The notes: generated by a model from the sequence alone, not told the origin. Shown: positions 22,473-34,708, counted from the stretch's first letter. The stretch: DNA of 64,000 nucleotides from Pseudeuparius sepicola (GCA_963920635.1 OY987307.1:3410001-3474000), one strand, 5' to 3'. Numbers and translations: made by a program.

Positions 22473-23579
22473 TTGTCTTTGTTAATAATTAAAATACCGT
22501 TCCAATTTACAAATGAAGAGCAGGCTGACATCCATTTCTGCTATGGAGTTGCAAATGGGAACTCTGCGGAAGCAGCCAGAGAATACCGGAGGCGATTTCC
22601 AAATAGGCGCCATCCGCGTCCCTCGGTGTTTGTTAACATGCACCGGCAATTCAGAACTCGCGGTCTGAGAACTAGAATCGTCGAACGAGGAAATGAAAAC
22701 AATATCCAACAAGTCAGACGCAACAATGAGATTCTTCGTGAATTCGATAGGAATCCTACAACAAGTAGCAGAAGAGTGTCAGTGGCCCTACGTGTTTCAA
22801 AGTCTGCAATTTTGCGAGCTTTAAAAAGAGATCACAGGCATGCGTATCATCTACAACCCGTACAAGGTTTAAGGCCCGGCGATGCAGAAAGAAGATTAGT
22901 GTTTTGCCGATGGATTTTGGAGTCAATTGAAGGAAATAGACAATTTTTAAATAACATTTTATGGACGGACGAGTCGTGTTTTACTCGTCGTGGAGTAGTA
23001 AACGTTCATAATCAGCATATTTGGGCACAAGAAAACCCACATGCAATCCGGCCAAGAAATTTTCAGGTCGAATTTAGTGTCAATGTTTGGATTGGACTGT
23101 ACAACCATCATCTGTTTGGACCCTTTTTTTTGCCACAGCGAGTGAATGGTGACAATTTTTTGGAGTTTTTAGTAGCTGAGCATAATAATATGTGGGAAGA
23201 CATTCCTTTAAACTTAAGATTGTTGGCTTGGTTCCAACTTGACGGCTGTCCTGCACATTTTCACCGAAATGTGAGGAACTGGTTAAATAATAACTTTCCA
23301 AATAGGTGGATCGGACGAGGGGGACCGGTCGCTTGGCCACCACGTTCTCCGGACATAACACCTCTGGACTTCTTCGTATGGGGATTTTTAAAAGAACAAG
23401 TCTATGCGACTCCTGTAGAAACAAGGGAACAACTTATTGGTCGTATCAGAAATGCGTGCGATGAATTGAGAAATGGCAATTTAATCGATGCTGTTCAATC
23501 CGTTAGGCGTCGAAGTGAATTATGTGTGCAACAGAATGGATCACATTTTGAACAATTGTTGAATGTTGTACAAATTTAG
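22473..23579 (+). pseudogene. Mariner-like DDD transposase lacking a clear start codon
   Basis: This open frame of about 368 codons encodes an IS630-Tc1-mariner-type transposase. An N-terminal helix-turn-helix of the insect DUF4817 type (NSAEAAREYRRRFPNRRHP) is followed by a DDE/D domain: D in WTDESCF, D in FQLDGCPAHF and D in PPRSPDITPLDFFVWG, with 36 residues between the last two. The frame has no ATG at its beginning: in-frame stops lie at 22452 and 22458, and the first internal Met is about residue 55, inside the DNA-binding domain. The true N-terminus seems to have been lost in the rearrangement of the left end. The catalytic core itself is intact. Confidence 0.85.
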
Positions 23580-24445
23580 AATTATAAAAATTATTAAGAA
23601 ATAATACTAGATTTGATAAAAATGTTAAAATGATAATAAAGTAATGTACCTCAAACCAAGTGCCAGTTTATTTTTAAAATTGTTTTCATAAAATTAAAAA
23701 TAAAATAGCTGAATCCGATAAGTGTTCCGTAATTAATTTCTGTTATTTGCGATATTTATCAATAATCTTAGAAAACACATTTTTAGGCAAAAAAGGCTGA
23801 GATGGAAACGAAATAATTTATTTACTACACAACCGTGGCAGATACAAAAAAATGTCAAGATACACTTTTTGTAGAGAATTGAAAGAACTTTACGAAAAAA
23901 AAAATTACGTTGATGTGAGACAGGTCCGTACTAATTACTTTTTAAATTTAGTGATAGTGAAAACCCATAACTCCACCACTGGTTATTTCAGGACCTTCAT
24001 ATTATCACTAAATATCGTAGTCAAAAAGGTGGTACTACACATCAAATTTGGTTTAAATATCTCCACTGGTTCGGACAGTGTAAAAAATACTTCATATTTT
24101 TTCCAACACTTCAACGCCCTGTATCTCGGAAACTAAGCTTTCCCCGATGTATGTTGATATAAAATTTTCATTTTAGATTATCTTTTTATATCTAATGTTA
24201 AAGTCCTACCACATAAAAGTGAACCACCCTGTATATCTACAGGTTTCCCTATAGAAGTTAATAAAGTTTAATTAATTTTATTTTGTGAAACCGTTTAATC
24301 GCCGCAACCAAAATGTATTCCAAGTTCCACCCAAAACATGATGTGGAAAAAAACACTACTTCAGCGAAAATTGGAAGAGAAGAGGTTTTGGGATGCCTGA
24401 GGTAAAGAAGAACCGGAGGAAAATGAACTTCAGCAAGATGTAGAG

Positions 24446-24721
24446 ATGTCGGAGGTCTTAGGACAAAAGTTGGAGGAAGAGAAACAACAAGAGATACCTA
24501 ACGAAGAATACTTAGACACGTGGGGCAACGAAGGATATGGAATATATAAACTAAACCTGGAGGGCAGGGACATCCTCCGACAACCAAGCTTGCTCTCCAA
24601 GAAGCAGAAGACCAAAATTAAAAAGTACGAAGATAGTGTTCGCATGGAAAATCTAGTATATAGTAAAAAAACATTTGTTAATATCGATAATACGAAATTT
24701 GTTTCAACACAATTTATTTAA
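24446..24721 (+). pseudogene. Charged ORF, array copy 2
   Basis: This copy of the array frame begins downstream of a TGA that replaces a Trp/Gly codon (GCCTGAGG near 24397). It retains VEMSEVLGQKLEEEKQQE and the lysine-rich end. Confidence 0.4.
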
Positions 24722-25045
24722 TTAAAAATAAGATGCTATAAACGCCATAAACTAATCGTTGCAGTCATATATCATAACACACATTAAAAAATACTTTAAT
24801 TGCAATAATAATTGCTCCCTGCCTCTTTCCATATATATTTTTGTATGTGTCGTTATTTGCCAGAATATCTGAAGTAGTATTTTTACATTTAGCAAAAATA
24901 TTAATGTTAAGCAAAAATCCATGTGTTGATGGATGTGGATATATCTACAGGTTTCCCTATAGTAGTTAATAAAGTTTAATTAATTTTATTTTGTGAAACC
25001 GTTTAATCGCCGCAACCAAAATGTATTCCAAGTTCCACCCAAAAC

Positions 25046-25288
25046 ATGATGTGGAAAAAAACACTACTTCAGCGAAAATTAGAAGAGAAGAGGTTTTGGG
25101 ATGCCTGGGGTAAAGGAGAACCGGAGGAAAATGAACTTCAGCAAGATGTAGAGATGTCGGAGGTCTTAGGACAAAAGTTGGAGGAAGAGAAACAACAAGA
25201 GATACCTAACGAAGAATACTTAGACACGTGGGGCAACGAAGGATATGGAATATATAAACTAAACCTGGAGGGCAGGGACATCCTCTGA
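25046..25288 (+). pseudogene. Charged ORF, array copy 3 (early stop)
   Basis: This copy reads like copy 1 but ends early at a CGA-to-TGA change (ATCCTCTGACAACC near 25286). Confidence 0.4.
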
Positions 25289-25865
25289 CAACCAAGCTTG
25301 CTCTCCAAGAAGCAGAAGACCAAAATTAAAAAGTGTGAAGATAGTGTTCGCATGGAAAATCTAGTATATAGTAAAAAAACATTTGTTAATATCGATAATA
25401 CGAAATTTGTTTAAACACAATTTATTTAATTAAAAATAAGATGCTATAAACGCCATAAACTAATCGTTGCAGTCATATATCATAACACACATTAAAAAAT
25501 ACTTTAATTGCAATAATAATTGATCCCTGCCTCTTTCCATATATATTTTTGTATGTGTCGTTATTTGCCAGAATATCTGAAGTAGTATTTTTACATTTAG
25601 CAAAAATATTAATGTTAAGCAAAAATCCATGTATTGATGGATGTGGATATATCTACAGGTTTCCCTATAGTAGTTAATAAAGTTTAATTAATTTTATTTT
25701 GTGAAACCGTTTAATCGCCGCAACCAAAATGTATTCCAAGTTCCAACCAAAACATGATGTGGAAAAAAAACACTACTTCAGCGAAAATTAGAAGAAGAGA
25801 AGAGGTTTTGGGATGCCTGGGGTAAAGAAGAACCGGAGCAAAATGAACTTCAGCTAGATGTAGAG

Positions 25866-26204
25866 ATGTCGGAGGTCTTAGGACAAAAGTTGGAGGAAGA
25901 GAAACAACAAGAGATACCTAACGAAGAATACTTAGACACGTGGGGCAACGAAGGATATGGAATGTATAAACCAAACCTGGAGGGCAGGGACATCCCCCGA
26001 CAACCAAGCTTGCTCTCCAAGAAGCAGAAGACCCAAATTAAAAAGTGCAAAGATAGTGTTCGCATGGAAAATCTAGTATGTAGTAAAAAAAACATTTTCC
26101 GAAAATCAATCAGAAATATTAACATTTTTGATAACATTTTTGAAAGAAAAAATCAATATTTCCTTGCACTTAGTCGTTGCCAGGCAACGGAAAGTAACTG
26201 TTAG
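25866..26204 (+). pseudogene. Charged ORF, array copy 4 (hairpin insertion)
   Basis: This copy carries several substitutions relative to copy 1 and runs at about 26090 into unrelated hairpin sequence, which supplies its last ~30 codons. The 5' part is shifted by a 3-base insertion and an extra A before 25800. Confidence 0.4.
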
Positions 26205-26460
26205 GAAATATTTATTTTTGTACGTAAGGAAATATTATTTCCTTACAGTTATTTATGAACTAAAAAAATGATTGAGAACAAGTTTTTCGAAATTTATGTT
26301 CTTTGAGTAATTTTCGATTTTCGGAAAAATAGTATGTATACCTCGTAGGAAAAGCCACATTCCCCGACTCCGTATTGCCAGTCTCGGCTTTCGCCTCGAC
26401 AGGCAATCTTTACGGTCGTCCGGGAATGTTCAGCTTTTCCTACTAGGTACACAATGTACT
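26092..26460. repeat. Two small hairpin insertions
   Basis: The first hairpin has arms TTCCGAAAATC (26097) and GATTTTCGGAA (about 26312). The second has arms CTCGTAGGAAAAGC and GCTTTTCCTACTAGG (about 26342-26450). Unit 4 of the array resumes just after. These look like two miniature elements inserted next to or inside each other. No gene. Confidence 0.65.
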
Positions 26461-26706
26461 ATTGTTAATATCGATAATAAGAAATTGCATTATTCTTCAA
26501 AATTTTAAAAACATGTAAGTACATGGATTCATACTGGAAGTGAATGTGAATAATTGTCCCAATATTAATATTTTTATATTGTATATTGAACATTTTTATA
26601 TATTGTATTCCAAGCCATGTTTTCTGTAAAAAAGCAATTCATTTTGAAAAAGTTCTGTTTTATTAAAAATTTGTTTCTCCTAATATACAAGGTTATACTA
26701 GATATA

Positions 26707-27945
26707 CAGGGTGATTCAGTTCCGGTGCTCAACATGGGGATCTCGGAAACCGTAACAGATCCGAAGTCGGTAAAATGGAGGGCAAACTTGCGCCTTTGGG
26801 CGCCTAACAATATGCCGTTGAGAAAGTTAAAATATTTTCATGGGTTGCTGAGATATTTAAGAAAAACTGAATTTTTGAAATTTAAATTAAATTTTATTTT
26901 TCTGGCGCCATTTGCGATAATATTGAAAAATAAATCATACTTTTTCATTGCAATTTTTTCTGGACTACGTCATGGTATTTGTAGATTTTCGGGGCGACGT
27001 TTCGTTTTTGAGATAGATTAATCATCTTTATTTTTTTTAAATATGGACCTGGATTTTTTTTGCATATTTCGAAATGAATCGTTGTTCTGAGTACAACGAT
27101 GTAGGACACATGCATATTTTTCTTGTTTTAGCTGCTAAAATGCACATTTACTAAGAAAAAAATTAATACGGTCCTGGATTATGCATTTTCTCCTTTTTTT
27201 TCAAAGCTATTCCAATTACAACAGGTGATCATTATTTTAATACCTACTGGATTAATTATACTCCATGTTTGTCATTATTTTGAAATTATTTTTTAATACT
27301 TTAGGTAAATAACAACATTAATAATTATTAATAATAGTGGGATACATTTTACCTAAAGTATAAAAAGAATTTCAAAATATGACAAACATAGAGTTTAATT
27401 AATCCAGTGGGTATAAAAAAAATGATGACCTGTTATAATTACCTAGCTTTGAAAAAAAAAAAGAGAAAAATGCATGGTCCAGGACCTTATTAATTTTTTT
27501 CTTAGTAAATGTGCATTTTAGCAGCTAAAATGAGACAAAAATATGCATGTGTCATACATCGTTTGACTCAGGACAACGATTCATTTCGAAATATGCAAAA
27601 AAATCCAGGTCCATATATAAAAAAATAAAGATGATTAATCTATCTCAAAAACGAAACGTCGCCCCGAAAATCTACAAATACCATGATGTAGTCCAGAAAA
27701 AATTGCAATGAAAAAGTATGATTTATTTTTCAATATTATCGCAAATGGCGCCAGAAAAAATAAAATTTAATTTTCAAAAATTCGTTTTTTTCTTAAATAT
27801 CTCAGCAACCCATGAAAATATTTTAACTTTCTCAACGGCATATTGTTAGGCGCCCAAAGGCGCAAGTTTGCCTCCATTTGACCGACTTCGTATCCGTTAC
27901 GGTTTCCGAGATCCCCATGTTGAGCACCCGAACTGAATCACCCTG
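26707..27945. mobile_element. Foldback element D
   Basis: This 1239-bp palindrome has ends CAGGGTGATTCAGTTCCGGT and its near complement, with TA on both sides. The arms include CGTTTCGTTTTTGAGATAGA and GGCGCCTAACAATATG, mirrored on the other side, and meet near 27330. It has no gene. A diverged fragment of it lies at 1552-1705. Confidence 0.9.
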
Positions 27946-27954
27946 TATACAGGT

Positions 27955-30600
27955 ATATGATGCAAGATCATCCAGAATGACATTATTGCTTTACAACTAA
28001 TCCAACAAACCGAAAGCGACCACATGGGAAAAATTATGGGTGGACTATTTACTGTAAACCGAAACCTAAGAACATTGGATTCCGTGATCTCTTCACTATA
28101 GTTCCTCTTAAATGAACTATTAAATGCACATAATAATAATAATAATAAGTGTTTATTTCCAACAGGATAAACCCAGTTACAGGAAACATTAACAATAATA
28201 ATACAAATGTGCAAACTATACCTAACTATTCTGTAAATTAAACATTATTAAAAATGTAAGCTAACAAATCAAAATTAATATCACAAACATAACTACACAA
28301 AGAATCAAAATTACGACACATTCTGTACATTGGATTCTGATACATTATATTTGTAGATGCTACATCATTATAAAATACTGCAATATGTCCAGCTTTCAAA
28401 CAAGGTATTAAAAAATTAATTTCTTTCAATAAAGTAGGACAATCCAAATTATTGTGAAGCAGATGGTATAAGAATTTTATTGAAATGACCTTCCGCCTGT
28501 TACTTAAGGAAATCTCGTCAAAGCGAGATAATAGCAAGTGGTGGTCGAAACCCCTAGGCGGATAATGCCGATCCTCCCTGTAAACAAGATACCTAAGGAA
28601 TCGTCTCTGTACTGACTCAATGACATCACTGTGACAAGTATAAATGGGTGACCAAATGAGAGCACCGTACTCTAACTTTGAGCGGACGAAGGATTGATAT
28701 AAAAGCCTGAATGTGTGTGTATTTTCAAAGTATCTAATGTTTCTTATTATAAATCCTAGTATTCTGGAAGCCGAAGCTACGATATACTGAACGTGAGGTA
28801 AGAATGTAAACTCCCTGTCGAAGTAAACTCCCAAATCATTAACGCTATCAAGCCTGGCCAAAATGTCATTATCAATGCAATAGTCAAAATAGAGTGTTTT
28901 TCTTTCTAGTGAAGCTAACGACATTACACTTGGAAACATTCAGAGACAGTCTATTTATGGCTCACCAATCGACAATAGTGTTGATATTGTGTTACAATTG
29001 TATAGAGTTGTCGACTACAAATATGTCTTTAAATATTTTGAGATCGTCGGTATACATAAGTTTTTCACAGTTGAGTTTACCTATAAGGTCGTTAATAAAA
29101 ATTAGGAAAAGTAGTGGACCTAAATTGGAGCCCTGAGGTACTCCTGAAGTAGGTATGAAGTTATGAGACTTGTACCCTCAATTTCTACAAACTGCTGACG
29201 TTCGGTCAAATATGATTTGAAAAGAGATATAAGGTCTGGCATTGCACCAAACTGTTCCAGTTTCGACAATAGTATATAATGGTCAATTCGATCGAAGTCC
29301 TTTTGAAGGTCAGTATATACAACGTCGATTTGCCCCCGGTTATCTAAGGCCTGACAGGCTCTTAAAGAAAATGTTGTTCAGGAAATATCATGACCTTAAT
29401 GTTAGAAAAAATAGCATTATAAACAAGTGTTTCGAAAACTTTGGAAAAGTTACAAAGAATCGACACCGGTCTATAGCTGGAAAAAATGGAAGGATCCCCC
29501 TTTTTTAACACAGGGCATACTCTGGATATTTTCCATATATCTGGAAATGTGGAATGGTTCAAAATTAGATTAAATATGAAGGTAAGAGGTTCGGCCAGGA
29601 CGTATGAACAATCTCTCAACAAAAAGCTGGGGATACCATCTATACCAGAAGTCATTTTTTATTTCAGTGTTTTACATGCTCTGACGGTTGATCTATTGTG
29701 AATTGCGAAATGTATAGCCTAGTACATGGATTGAAAATGACATAGTTTTCTAGTACATGTTTATTAGATAATTGATATACGCTTTTAAAGTAAACGTGGA
29801 TGGATCATCATTGATACTATTCTCTGCATTTGTGATATAATTTGTATATGCCTGGTCGATCCAAGGGGGAAACCGACGACGTCGTTTAACCTTACGAGGT
29901 AAGCATGTCTCGAATACTGAATTAAGAGTATCATAGAAGCATCTAAATGAACTATTTACATCAGGCAGAGTATATAAATGAGTCCAATCAATGCACATAA
30001 TCAAATCGCCGATGGACGATTAAGCCCTACGATTCTAGCATCTGAAAAATTATACCAAACCCTCGGGGTAATAAAAGAAAAATTACCGAACAGTTATTAC
30101 TTTCTACATGCAGTACGAACAATTGATATTTACAATTTCTACGTCACCTCGACAACGTCAGCAGCCATGGTGGACCAAGTCATCAGAGTTTTCATACAGT
30201 TACCTTTCCGTATTACGATTCCAACCTACCGTGAACATCTTAGCAGTCAAAGATGATGTAAGATCATTTTACGAAACCGACAAGAAGGACCTCGGCATAT
30301 GTCGTGGGAACCCTGGTTTCTTAGTTTGTACCCCAACCCGTGCAATCAGATACCCACCAGAAACAAGTTGCGGAATGGCCATCTATGTCGGAGACCCAAC
30401 AGAAAGGCAAAAGATCTGTTAAAGGAAAGTAACCACAGCACCACGAGCAAAATTCATCAAAGCCAATGGAGATAGCAGGTGGGCATACTCCATTCCTGGA
30501 GAAAAGAAGATCGTCATATACCATGTTTACCAACTAACTCTAAGGCCAAGGCATCGTACATTCTAAAGATAGAAGTACTCAAAGGAAACGGATTCTTAGT
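27955..30600 (+). pseudogene. Envelope-like ORF (baculovirus F / errantivirus type), broken
   Basis: A degenerate plus-strand frame resembles insect F-type (class I) fusion envelope proteins. The part before the LINE includes HMGKIMGGLFTVNRNL. The part after includes QIADGRLSPTILASEKL and then a cysteine-rich block ending GMAIYVGDPTERQKIC. The frame holds stops and frameshifts and is cut by the LINE at 28135-29989. No gag or pol accompanies it and no LTR was found beside it, so it is an isolated, decayed piece of an old retroelement or virus. The assignment rests on pattern, not alignment. Confidence 0.5.
28135..29989 (-). mobile_element. 5'-truncated LINE (Jockey/CR1-type reverse transcriptase)
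   Basis: The minus strand encodes pieces of a non-LTR reverse transcriptase: a linker (PRKVKRRRRFPPWIDQAY), the N-terminal RT region (SGIDGIPSFLLRDCS, LKKGDPSIFSSYRPVS), a YTDD catalytic box near 29043-29054, and the conserved C-terminal region (DLGVYFDREFTFLPHVQ, SKLEYGALIWSP). The pieces are in different frames with stops, so it is dead. The 3' end carries a short TTA microsatellite tail. A 12-bp target duplication AATGCACATAAT lies at 28123-28134 and 29990-30001. The 5' part with the endonuclease is missing, as is usual for LINE copies. Confidence 0.85.
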
Positions 30601-30779
30601 ACTACCAAAGAGATGGTTTTACACTTCTACTTCATCGAGATGAAACTACGGTAATCCAAACCAGAATGGACAAGTTTTACGTGCCACATTTTCCACGATT
30701 ATGATTTTGCTATCCACAGAGAACAGGAAAAAACACCGTTATTGGAAAATAACGAAAATCCTCATCCTGGAGAAGTTAC

Positions 30780-31253
30780 CCCACCCCATAACGTCCACAT
30801 ACGCCCTGAAGATATAACCCCTTTACCTTCTTATAGTGCGGTTCCCAAACCTGTAACCAAGCCCAGAACAGGATCAGCAAAACTGATAACACTCCCTATA
30901 AAGAGGAGTTAGAAAAAAGTATAGCAGATATAAACAAAAAAAATAAGAAAGAATCTCTAGAAGAATCTCTACCTGGTCCTTCCAAGAGCAAACAACTACG
31001 AAACAAAAATAGAAAAAGTGATGCAAAAGAAAATGATATTGGACTTGACAATAAGAAAAAAGCCGTAAAAAAGAAAGTGTTTGTAGAATAGGAACCTAGT
31101 TTTTCTGGAAACAAAGGCCAACCAAAAAATAAAAATAAAAAACGCAAACAAGAGGAAAGTGATAGTGATGTAAGTTAGTCAGATATAAATGTAGAATTAG
31201 ATGATGATTCTTATACGCACTATAGTTCCGAAAATGACGATAATGATGCCAAG
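30780..31253 (+). pseudogene. Pogo-like transposase tail, interrupted by pogo element 1
   Basis: Degenerate frames give a proline-rich segment (VPKPVTKPRTGSAKL), a lysine-rich stretch and an acidic stretch (DINVELDDDSYTHYSSEN). The frame continues after the pogo insertion at 35621-35735 with CLGMYSEDTLGER and a C..C.....H..C pattern, a zinc-binding tail common in pogo/jerky-like transposases. The TA at the junction is the target of the inserted element. Confidence 0.55.
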
Positions 31254-31718
31254 TAGGGGAGGTTGGGGTAATAGCGCAACTTGGGAAATAGCGCAGATTG
31301 CATTTCTTGCTATTGTATACTAGATGGCAGTAACTGCACTCGCCATTTTAGTGTGATTCTTAACCAAATAGACAGTGTGCAAGTAGATCTTGATGTAGTT
31401 CCATGTCTTTTTTAGCAAACAATTCGTAAATGAAATTCCACAAATATAGTTTTGTGTTACTGAGAATTTGAATACCTGACAAAATATAAGTATATAACTT
31501 TTATAGCATATTTATGTGTTCAGACAATAATTATGTCATTACTTTTCACTTAAATGTGATACCATGCGCATCCCGCATAACATAACCTAAAGGTGGACTA
31601 GTAAAAATAAAACTGTCATCGGGGTAATAGCGCAACACCACTATCAGGGCATTAGCGCATATACGCTATTACCCGGATAATAATAAAATTAAAAATTAAT
31701 ATTGTGAATCTATTTTAG

Positions 31719-33210
31719 ATGCCATGCAATTATGTAAAAATAAATACTCGAGCGCAATGGACAGTAGAAGATTTAGAAAAAGCTGTGACAGCAGTTAGGT
31801 CAAGAAAATTAAATGTTAACCAAGCGAGCAAAATGTATGCGATTCCTTACACTACCATTAAAGATCATGTGATCAAAAGATGCAGAAATTCACAAAATAG
31901 CCCAGTAATTCCAAAAGTAGTGGGTAGGAGACCAACTTTTACAACCGAGCAAGAAAACAAACTTGCAGACTATTGTATAAAACTATCCAGAAGATACTAT
32001 GGATTGAGTATTAAAGAATTTCGTGAATTGGCTTACCAGTATGCTCAAAAACTTGGGAGTTGAAGCAAAATTTAAAAATAAAAAAAATCAACAACTTGCT
32101 GTATGGGATTTTTATTGGTCATTTATGCAAAGGCATCAGGATATATCTCTTAGATCTCCAGAGGCTACAAGTTTAAATCGGGTTATTGGCTTTAACAAAA
32201 TCGAAATTGACAGATTCTTTAACAACTTGTCAAATTTATATGAGAAAAACAATTATTCTGCCAATGATATTTATAACGTTGATGAAAGTGGCTTACAAAC
32301 TGTACACAAACTATCAAAGATATTGGCACCAAAAGGTGTAAAACAGATAGGAAAAATTACCAGCGCTGAGAGGGGGGATACCGTTACCATAATTTGTTGT
32401 TTTAATGCAGCTGGCAATTAAGTGCCACCATTCATGATATTTCCTCGAAAAAATATGAATGATAGGCTTATGAAAGGTTCTCCTCCAGGAACAAAAGGGT
32501 ACGCTAGCTCCAATGGTTGGAGCAACTGCCAAATATTTTCAAAATGGATGGAACACTTTGCAAATATTGTGCGACCTTCAAAAGATCACAGGGTTTGCCT
32601 AATCTTAGACAATCACGAAAGCCATATTTCTTTGCCGGTATTTGATTTGGCTAAAGAGCACGGTATTGACATGTTATCACTACCTCCTCATACCTCACAC
32701 AAGACGCAGCCATTGGATAAAGTGTTCTTTGGACCACTGAAATCTGAATTTTACTGGATGAAGTCCAACGTTGGCAAGCGCATTAGCGTGTATGAAATGG
32801 CTGAATTATTTGGAACAGCTTACCAAAAAGTATCCACCGTGGACAAGGGAGTTAATGGTTTTAGAGTAACTGGGATATATCCGTACCAACCAGCCGTGTT
32901 TTCCGAAGAAGATTTTGTAGCTGCAGAGGCACTTTGTAGTACAAAAGATCAGCAAGCAATAATACAGAAAAACAACACAACACCCCCAAAAAGTGCAACA
33001 CTTTATACAAAAGATGTTGAAGAAGCTGGCCCTTCTAATAGAATGGACACAGAAGTCAACACAACTTCTACAGTTTCTAACAAGTTGCTACAAAAGTCTT
33101 GGATTCGAGAAAGGAGGCAGAAGACGAAAACTTTTTTTTACTTCCGAGCAAAACTTCTGATATTAATACAAACCGAAGAATTTGTAGAAAAAAACATTCC
33201 GAAATCTTAA
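31719..33210 (+). pseudogene. Pogo/Tigger-type transposase (inactivated)
   Basis: The N-terminal part (31719-32063) has a psq-type helix-turn-helix (TVEDLEKAVTAVRSRKLN, ASKMYAIPYTTIKDHV). The frame then shifts by one near 32050. The second part has the DDE_1 core: D in YNVDESGL, D in LILDNHESH and D in PPHTSHKTQPLDK. An in-frame TAA at 32419 falls just before the PPFMIFPRKN block. The two lesions prevent a full product. The tail continues beyond the solo LTR at 34575-35200. Confidence 0.88.
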
Positions 33211-33235
33211 GCTTGACTCCATTCCGAGAAGAATT

Positions 33236-34518
33236 TGTGATACCCCGTAGACACCAATGAGGTACCCCGTATATACCAACCAAAATTCTCATTTTTATTT
33301 TACCAAATAACACGAGGCAATGTTAGCCAAAGCCTTGAAATTCTTCAGCGAGGAATCATCGGGTTATGAGTCAAACCACCGGAAACTAGGAACATTAAGT
33401 TAAACGAAAAACCATGTTGTTTACATCTTGTAATTATCAAAACGCCAGAAAAGTTCGCTACCGTTATTAGTATTCTTGGAAAAACTTACGCTAAAATCAT
33501 GTTGTTATACATTCCATCCGCCCACAAAAGCACACGTGCAAATCCTGGAATCGAGGCGAGAACAAAGAACGTAGCTGCTATAAAAGGGGGGTTTCTCCCA
33601 AGAGTTGGGGAAGTCGCCAAACATCACTTGTAGGGCTAAGTCCTGCCCGAGAGACCAGCGAGTGTCCGATGCCGAACCAGCAATGAGAAGAAGTCTCCGA
33701 CTACCAGTTGTAAGGTGAAGTCCTGGCCGAAACAACATCCAGAATCTGCTGCCGTGCCTGCTCAGAGTCAAACCAAGAACCGACCTTAGTATAAACATGC
33801 TGTCCGTTGAGCTGACCAAAAGTAAGCTATCTTGTTTTTATTAATTTTGACGTCCGAGCTGCCCTATATTTTTGAGTATCTAAATATTTTATTTTTATTT
33901 TATTGAAACATAGTAAATAGTTTAAGCGCCTTGGAGTATTTTTGCTATAGCTAGAAACATAACTGTGCTGTGTATGCACCATACTAGTATTTTACGCTAA
34001 ATTTGGGTATTTTGATTGTGTTTTGTGCCAAGTTCAAATTAGTAATGATTTTGTGTCTATATTTTCATTTTTGAGCATTTTCATAATTTGTAGTTATTAC
34101 CGTTTGTGACATCAGGCTAACTAACTTGTACACCTAAGCCTTATAATTTTATGTGAAGTAATTTAAGCTACATTTATTCTCAGCCGAATTCTTTTTGAAA
34201 TAAGCTATTCTTGTTTGCCACCTAGGTTTGGGAACCAAGGGCAACTAGTAAATACATTTTGTTCAAACTTTTATTGTCAATTCAGTCTTTAATATTTTTA
34301 ATAAGTCAACTGTAATTTTTTAACGATTATTTTACCATATTTATGTACCCATATTTTTTACACCAGAGGCGTACTATATTTATTTTTAATATATGTATTA
34401 AAGTTCCCCTGTTGTTTCCGTTAATTCTTAGGCCCACACCAAAAACAAATTAACTTATGGACCACCTTTAAAGGTACCGCTCGACCAACTAACATCAAAA
34501 ACAAAGGTGCGCGCCATA
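33236..34518 (+). repeat. Solo LTR of the Gypsy 2 family
   Basis: This 1283-bp LTR starts TGTGATACCCCGTAG and ends GCGCGCCATA, like the LTRs of Gypsy 2, but is a diverged, longer variant with about 90 extra bases near 33600-33690 that resemble a local duplication. A TATA box (TATAAAAGGGGG) lies at 33579. The flanks do not match each other: AATT on the left, CCAA on the right. The 190 bases to its right are the same as those right of the Gypsy 2 3' LTR. Confidence 0.88.
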
Positions 34519-34708
34519 CCAACATCAGAATGGGTCACACTGTATATAACAATTTTGTTGATACAATTTTTCAGATGTTACGCATCTCAGATGATTCACA
34601 AATCTCTGAACTGTTGTGCAATATAAACAAATTGCCCATAAGTCCAATAATCAGGGCACTAAATCAATAGTGGCCGAAACCTCTTCCCTTTCCCCTACTC
34701 GATGGACA
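34519..34708 (+). repeat. 190-bp flank duplicated at 52349-52538
   Basis: The first ~24 bases are the end of a foldback element of the 39403 family (CCAACATCAGAATGGGTCAC). The rest is pogo 1 intron and tail-exon sequence. The two copies differ at only a few bases and both stop matching after GATGGACA. Here the sequence continues sensibly into pogo coding sequence; at 52539 it does not, so this copy is the native one. Confidence 0.9.

Larger units (their letters stand above)
21582..24231 (+). mobile_element. Mariner-like element with ~660-bp terminal inverted repeats
   Basis: This 2650-bp element has ends CAGGGTGGTTCACTTTTATG and its complement, flanked by TATA on both sides. Array units without the insertion show a single TATA at this spot (as at 24940), so the duplication is directly visible. 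Long repeats run 21582-22244 and 23570-24231. Between the left repeat and the transposase lies an inverted transposase fragment (about 22245-22455), so the left end is rearranged. Confidence 0.9.
20847..26100 (+). repeat. Tandem array of ~705-bp units (four copies)
   Basis: Units start with GCAAAAATCCATGT at 20847, 21549, 24911 and 25619. Spacing is 702, 708 (after removing the mariner-like insertion) and 708 bases. Each unit carries the same lysine/glutamate-rich reading frame and the same AT-rich spacer. Unit 2 is split at its start by the element at 21582-24231. Unit 4 is interrupted at about 26090 by small hairpins, after which unit sequence resumes near 26463. Confidence 0.9.

Noticed and set aside
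26617..27021. 134-codon ORF in foldback D
   Set aside because: It starts upstream of the element and runs into the palindrome arm. It has no domain and no partner.
29242..29701. Plus-strand ORFs in the LINE
   Set aside because: They are antisense to recognisable reverse transcriptase peptides on the minus strand.
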